Assembly: GCA_900758895.1 (NCBI GenBank)
Contig: CAAETG010000053.1
Span: 1-15,285, forward strand
From: Bacilli bacterium
GTDB taxonomy: Bacteria > Bacillota_I > Bacilli_A > RF39 > UBA660
Length of the DNA stretch: 15,285 nt
Reading direction: 5' to 3'
The translations under genes were made by a program, and so were the position numbers. Numbering within the stretch: position 1 is the stretch's first letter; each line of letters opens with the position of its first letter. Of the stretch, positions 11,789 to 15,285 are shown piece after piece. A model generated the notes under the pieces. The model was not told where the DNA came from. It saw only the letters and a list, made by a program, of their open reading frames with translations, and did not search any database.

Positions 11789-12087
11789 ATTTATTTAAGA
11801 AAAAAAGAAATATAACACTAGAAGACATTTACACAATACAACAAAGCATACTTGAAAAGATAGATGCTAAACCAAGTGAACGTGAAAAAAGACTTGAAGA
11901 AATGTTTTTTAATGCTAAAGCACAGCAAATTGTTGAATATGAGAACACAATAAAACTTAAAAATCGGCAATTAGAAAGCAAAGACAAAGTGATTGAACAA
12001 CAGGCTAAAACAATTGAAAAACAAAAAAATAAAATTGAAAAATTAGAAGGAGTGGAAAATGATGGAAGAAAAATTGAACTTAAATGA
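11785..12087 (+). CDS. Small coiled-coil phage protein (100 aa)
   Basis: ATGA overlap with the previous gene indicates translational coupling. After a basic start (MNLFKKKRN) the protein is charged and helical throughout, with a long coiled coil from about residue 50 to the end (heptads such as QLESKDKVIEQQAKTIEKQ). No enzyme motif is visible. It is probably a structural or scaffolding partner of the replication or recombination proteins, but the function is unknown. Confidence 0.6.
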   Translation: MNLFKKKRNITLEDIYTIQQSILEKIDAKPSEREKRLEEMFFNAKAQQIVEYENTIKLKNRQLESKDKVIEQQAKTIEKQKNKIEKLEGVENDGRKIELK

Positions 12088-12895
12088 AATAGTAAAAATA
12101 GAGCAAATGCCGAAAGTATTTGAGCAACTAGAATTGATAGGTGAATTTATAGACAATCAGTTAAAAGACTTAGATAAACTAGAATGCACAGAAGATAATA
12201 AACAAGAAGTAAAAAATAGAAGAACTGAAATTAGTAATACTTTAAATCTTCTTGAAGATAAAAGAAAAGAAATAAAAAATAAGATTAATGAACCTTACGA
12301 AAATTTTAATAAAAAATATGAAGAAACAACGAAAACAAAGTTGCAGAATGCTTATAAGGTTTTAACAGATAAAATTAATAAGATTGAAGATGAACAAAAA
12401 CAAGTGAAGAAAAATAAAATTGAAAGTTACTTTAAAGAATATTGTGAATTTTTAAAAATTGATTTTGTAAAATTTGAACAATTGAATTTAAACATTACTT
12501 TGAGTATTAGTGATAAAAAATTACAAGAACAAACGAAAGAATTTTTAGATAAAGTTAATGATGATTTAGCACTAATTGATTCACAAGAACACAAAGAAGA
12601 AATCTTAATTGAATACAAGAAAAATCTAAATGTATCTTTAGCAATTACAACAGTAGTAAATCGATGTAAAGAACTTGAAGAATTAAAGAAAAAGGAAGAA
12701 GAAAAACAAGCACAGAAAGACATAGAAATAGAGAATGTTCAAAAAATAGGGAAAATTTTAAATGCTCCAACAAAGGAAGTAATCGAAGCTGATAGAGAAG
12801 AAATTTATGAAATGACTTTCAAGGTTAGAGCTTCAAAGTCAAAACTAAAAGAATTAAAAAATTATTTAGAAAATGAGGGATACGATTATGAGTAA
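12059..12895 (+). CDS. DUF1351 family phage protein
   Basis: The 278-residue protein is Lys/Glu-rich and mostly helical. It has a long coiled-coil region (about residues 45-125) and a C-terminal small domain (IYEMTFKVRASKSKLKELKNYLENEGYDYE) of the kind that ends DUF1351 proteins. Members are usually encoded directly before recT in Firmicutes phages, as here. The biochemical role is not established; assistance to single-strand annealing is a guess from gene order. GGAG lies 6 bases before the first ATG (9 before the second). It overlaps the upstream gene by 29 bases and recT by 8 bases. Confidence 0.75.
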   Translation: MMEEKLNLNEIVKIEQMPKVFEQLELIGEFIDNQLKDLDKLECTEDNKQEVKNRRTEISNTLNLLEDKRKEIKNKINEPYENFNKKYEETTKTKLQNAYKVLTDKINKIEDEQKQVKKNKIESYFKEYCEFLKIDFVKFEQLNLNITLSISDKKLQEQTKEFLDKVNDDLALIDSQEHKEEILIEYKKNLNVSLAITTVVNRCKELEELKKKEEEKQAQKDIEIENVQKIGKILNAPTKEVIEADREEIYEMTFKVRASKSKLKELKNYLENEGYDYE

Positions 12896-13748
12896 TCAAG
12901 TCATGACAAAACCTAAATTTAGTGTTGCAATTCAAACAGATGCCTATCAAAAACTAATTAATAACACTTTAGGAGACCAGGATAGAGCAAGAAGATTTAT
13001 AGCAAGTATTTCTAGTGCAGTAGCAATCAATAGCGATTTACAAGAATGTGATGCAGGAACTGTGTTAAGTGGAGCATTATTAGGTGAGGCATTAAATCTT
13101 AGTCCAAGCCCACAATTAGGACAATATTACCTGGTTCCTTTTAAAGATAAAGTAAAAGGTAAAGTAGCAACTTTTATACTTGGATATAAAGGGTATATTC
13201 AATTAGCAATTAGAAGTGGTAACTATAAAAAAATTAATGTTGTTGAAATAAAAGATGGAGAATTAGAAGAATTTAATTTGATGACAGAAGAAATTAAGGT
13301 AAATTTAATACAAGATGATGAACAAAGAGAAAATACTACAACTATAGGATATTATGCGATGTTTGAATATCTAAATGGATTCAAAAAAGCAATATATTGG
13401 AGCAAAAATAAAATGATAAACCATGCTGATAAGTATGCTCCAGCATTTTCTAAAAAAGGATATGAATTACTTTTAGCAGGAAAAGTAAAACAAGATGATA
13501 TGTGGAAATATAGTTCTCATTGGTATAAAAATTTTGATGATATGGCTAAAAAAACTATGCTTAGACAATTAATTTCTAAGTGGGGTGTAATGAGTATAGA
13601 AATGAGAGAAGCATTTGAAAAAGACGAAACAATCCAAAATACCGATGGTAGCTATAACTATATAACAGCTGATGAAAAAACAATAATAGAAACTAAAATA
13701 GAAGAAAATAATGAAGAAGTAAAAAAGGTAGACATCAATGAATTATAG
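12888..13748 (+). CDS. recT: RecT-family single-strand annealing protein
   Basis: The 286-residue protein shows the RecT core: FIASISSAVAINSDLQECD, then SGALLGEALNLSPSPQLGQY, YLVPF, and the strand-helix motif FILGYKGYIQLAIRSGNY. KKTMLRQLISKWG near the C-terminal third is also typical. RecT binds ssDNA and anneals complementary strands during phage recombination and replication. The start at 12888 is preferred: GAGGG lies 8 bases upstream, and the ATG overlaps the DUF1351 stop. The frame from 12873 has no clear ribosome binding site. The ATG of the next gene lies within the last 11 bases. No RecE/YqaJ exonuclease is encoded next to it. Confidence 0.95.
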   Translation: MSNQVMTKPKFSVAIQTDAYQKLINNTLGDQDRARRFIASISSAVAINSDLQECDAGTVLSGALLGEALNLSPSPQLGQYYLVPFKDKVKGKVATFILGYKGYIQLAIRSGNYKKINVVEIKDGELEEFNLMTEEIKVNLIQDDEQRENTTTIGYYAMFEYLNGFKKAIYWSKNKMINHADKYAPAFSKKGYELLLAGKVKQDDMWKYSSHWYKNFDDMAKKTMLRQLISKWGVMSIEMREAFEKDETIQNTDGSYNYITADEKTIIETKIEENNEEVKKVDINEL

Positions 13749-14388
13749 AATTATTGAAAGTGGTAGTTCTGGAAATGCCACGATTGTTGAGAATATAATC
13801 TTGATTGATTGTGGTGTTTCTTTTAAGAAACTTAAAGATTACTATCAAGAATTAAAGTTAGTATTACTTACTCATATTCATTCAGATCATTTTAACAAAA
13901 CTACGTTAAAAAAGTTAGCAAAAGAAAGACCGACTTTAAGGTTTGGATGCTGTGAATGGCTTGTAAAAGATTTAATTGAATGTGGTGTTGATAAAAGAAA
14001 TATTGATGTTTATGACAATATAAGCAGTTTTAAATATTCAGATAATTTAATAGTAACAACTTTTGATTTACAACACGATGTATTGAACTGTGGTTATAAG
14101 CTATTTGTAAATGATAAAAAATACTTCTATGCAACAGACACAAATTCTTTAGAAAATATTGAAGCTAAAGATTATGACATGTATTTTATAGAGGGAAATT
14201 ACGAAGATAAAAAGCAACTAGAAGAACGCAAGCAAAAACATATCGAAAAAGGAGAATATTATTACGAAGATAGAGTTGAAAAAACACATTTAAGTCAAGT
14301 ACAAGCTACAGAGTGGCTAATGGAAAATATGGATAGTAATTCGCAATATATATTTATGCATGAGCATAAGGAGAAGATGGTTGTATGA
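13738..14388 (+). CDS. MBL-fold metallohydrolase, phage recombination module
   Basis: The 216-residue protein has the metallo-beta-lactamase signature THIHSDH (H46, H48, D50, H51), a third-motif His at 113 (FDLQHD) and the bridging Asp at 134 (FYATDT). MHEH at residues 207-210 may supply the last histidine. The start (YRIIESGSSGNATIVEN) resembles YycJ/WalJ-type MBL proteins, which are predicted nucleases. Phages with recT often carry such a gene directly after it; a nuclease that prepares ends for RecT is possible but unproven. It overlaps recT by 11 bases and the next gene by 4 bases (ATGA). Confidence 0.85.
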   Translation: MNYRIIESGSSGNATIVENIILIDCGVSFKKLKDYYQELKLVLLTHIHSDHFNKTTLKKLAKERPTLRFGCCEWLVKDLIECGVDKRNIDVYDNISSFKYSDNLIVTTFDLQHDVLNCGYKLFVNDKKYFYATDTNSLENIEAKDYDMYFIEGNYEDKKQLEERKQKHIEKGEYYYEDRVEKTHLSQVQATEWLMENMDSNSQYIFMHEHKEKMVV

Positions 14389-14858
14389 CATTTACAGGTA
14401 CTAAAACAGAAATACAACAATTCTTATATAAGCTAGATAAAAATACAATATACGATCTAAAAATCGATAAGCATAGAAATAAACGTAGCTTAGATGCAAA
14501 CAATTACGCATGGCATTTAATCAATGAAATAGCGAATGCCTTGAGAATGTCAAAAGAAGAAGTTTATTTACAAATGCTTAAGTCGTATGGCCAACGAGAG
14601 TATGTTTCTATGCTAGCAAATGTTAATCCGAGTAGGATATCAAAATATTACGAAGAGCAAGGAACATTTAAACATAATAACAATACTTTTAAAAGCTATA
14701 TGTTTTATATAGGGACAAGCCAATACGACAGCCGAGAAATGGCAATCTTCATAGATGGCTTAGTACAAGAAGCTAGACAACTTGGAATCGAAACGTTAGA
14801 AGATATAGAAATACAAGAGCTAATAAAGGAGATGGAAAAGAATGTACGAGTACGATAG
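14385..14858 (+). CDS. Phage recombination-region protein (157 aa), possibly NinB-like
   Basis: The segment KHRNKRSLDANNYAWHLINE (residues 28-47), followed by IANALRMSKEEVYLQMLK, resembles the KRSLxxNxxxW...IA pattern at the start of many phage NinB-type or uncharacterised early proteins. Two or three helices follow, and the C-terminus is acidic and then basic. NinB proteins bind DNA and act with phage annealing functions, which suits the position after recT and the MBL gene. The match is short, so the family name is tentative. ATGA overlap with the MBL gene shows coupling. Confidence 0.5.
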   Translation: MTFTGTKTEIQQFLYKLDKNTIYDLKIDKHRNKRSLDANNYAWHLINEIANALRMSKEEVYLQMLKSYGQREYVSMLANVNPSRISKYYEEQGTFKHNNNTFKSYMFYIGTSQYDSREMAIFIDGLVQEARQLGIETLEDIEIQELIKEMEKNVRVR

Positions 14859-15063
14859 TAGCGACGCGTTAGGAGCTGGAAATTATCCAAGTCCTATCGA
14901 GGAAGAAGAACAAGTAATATCTGGAGAAATAACACTTACATATAGGATTGACGCATCTGTTCCAAAGTCTTGGGATATAGATCAAATTGAAGATGATATA
15001 AAAGAGAACTTAGACGAATATATAGATATTCGAGAATTTAAAGATATAGAAATTGATATTTAG
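14842..15063 (+). CDS. Acidic small phage protein (73 aa), unknown
   Basis: AAGGAG lies about 10 bases before the ATG, and the gene overlaps the previous one by 17 bases. The protein is strongly acidic (IDQIEDDIKENLDEYIDIRE in the C-terminal half) with a beta-like middle (GEITLTYRIDASV). I recognise no family. Small acidic early proteins may be DNA mimics or inhibitors, but nothing here shows that directly. Confidence 0.65.
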   Translation: MYEYDSSDALGAGNYPSPIEEEEQVISGEITLTYRIDASVPKSWDIDQIEDDIKENLDEYIDIREFKDIEIDI

Positions 15064-15071
15064 GAGGAAAG

Positions 15072-15260
15072 ATGAAAAAATATTATATTGTATATCATGG
15101 AGAATATTATAGCGGAACAACGGCAATAGGAAGATGCACACATATTGCAGATAAAAAGATAAAAACATATAAAGATATAGTTGAAGTAGAAGAAAGAATA
15201 GAAAGACAATTACATTTTAAGAGTGTAGTAATTTTAAATTATAAGAGGATAAAGTTATGA
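15072..15260 (+). CDS. Small basic phage protein (62 aa), unknown
   Basis: TAGGAGGAAAG directly before the ATG is a strong ribosome binding site. The protein is basic and looks like a short strand (YYIVYHGEYYSG) followed by a helix (YKDIVEVEERIERQLH) and another strand (SVVILNYKRI). It lies 8 bases after the acidic 73-aa gene and ends in an ATGA overlap with the next gene. No family is recognised. Confidence 0.65.
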   Translation: MKKYYIVYHGEYYSGTTAIGRCTHIADKKIKTYKDIVEVEERIERQLHFKSVVILNYKRIKL

Positions 15261-15285
15261 AAGAAGATTTATTAAAGATAATAAA
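15257..15285 (+). CDS. Start of the next early gene, cut by the window edge
   Basis: ATG overlaps the previous stop (ATGA), with GAGG 8 bases upstream. Only MKEDLLKII is visible, so no product can be named. Confidence 0.5.

Noticed and set aside
12427..12723. 98-aa minus-strand open frame
   Set aside because: Serine/phenylalanine-rich reverse of the Lys/Glu-rich DUF1351 coding strand.

Overview
The window comes from an AT-rich, low-GC bacterium, most likely a Firmicutes/Bacilli-type gut lineage. Genes carry strong AGGAGG-type Shine-Dalgarno sites and promoters match the sigma-70/A consensus (TTGACA-17-TATAAT). TGA is used as a stop (for example at the end of the MBL-fold gene), so the code is the standard one and not the Mycoplasma code.

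Region 1 (1-5306) is host chromosome. It holds the 3' part of a ClpB-D1-like AAA+ protein overlapping a dapB/2,4-diaminopentanoate-dehydrogenase-like oxidoreductase. Next, on the minus strand, are a DUF2075 nuclease-helicase gene broken by one in-frame TAA and a FAD oxidoreductase with a C-terminal Rieske domain. The region ends with tRNA-His(GUG) and its promoter.

Region 2 (about 5281 to the right edge) is the left end of a temperate prophage integrated at the 3' end of tRNA-His. A leftward arm carries a tyrosine integrase, a short three-hairpin RNA on the opposite strand, and a predicted PBECR4-type RNase. The RNase is preceded by a structured, promoter-driven RNA that ends in an intrinsic terminator. 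Then come a small membrane protein, a small lipoprotein and a CI/LexA-like S24 repressor. The lysogeny switch lies at 9060-9187: divergent promoters and two dyad operators 33 bp apart. A rightward early arm follows, with Cro, small early proteins, a DnaD-type replisome organizer carrying 15-bp iterons (candidate origin), a zinc-finger helicase-loader candidate, a coiled-coil protein, DUF1351, RecT, an MBL-fold protein and small unknown genes. The prophage continues past the right edge, so attR and the structural genes are not visible. No excisionase is recognised.

The layout suggests the following. The repressor and the two envelope-directed small genes share one transcript that would be made in the lysogen (candidate superinfection-exclusion module). 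The RNase with its upstream RNA has its own very strong promoters and the promoter-RNA-terminator-toxin order of a type III toxin-antitoxin locus, but the RNA lacks the tandem repeats of known type III antitoxins and the protein is not a recognisable ToxN. This is the most interesting candidate in the window. A second, separate candidate is the compact RNA at 6704-6795, which could control the integrase.
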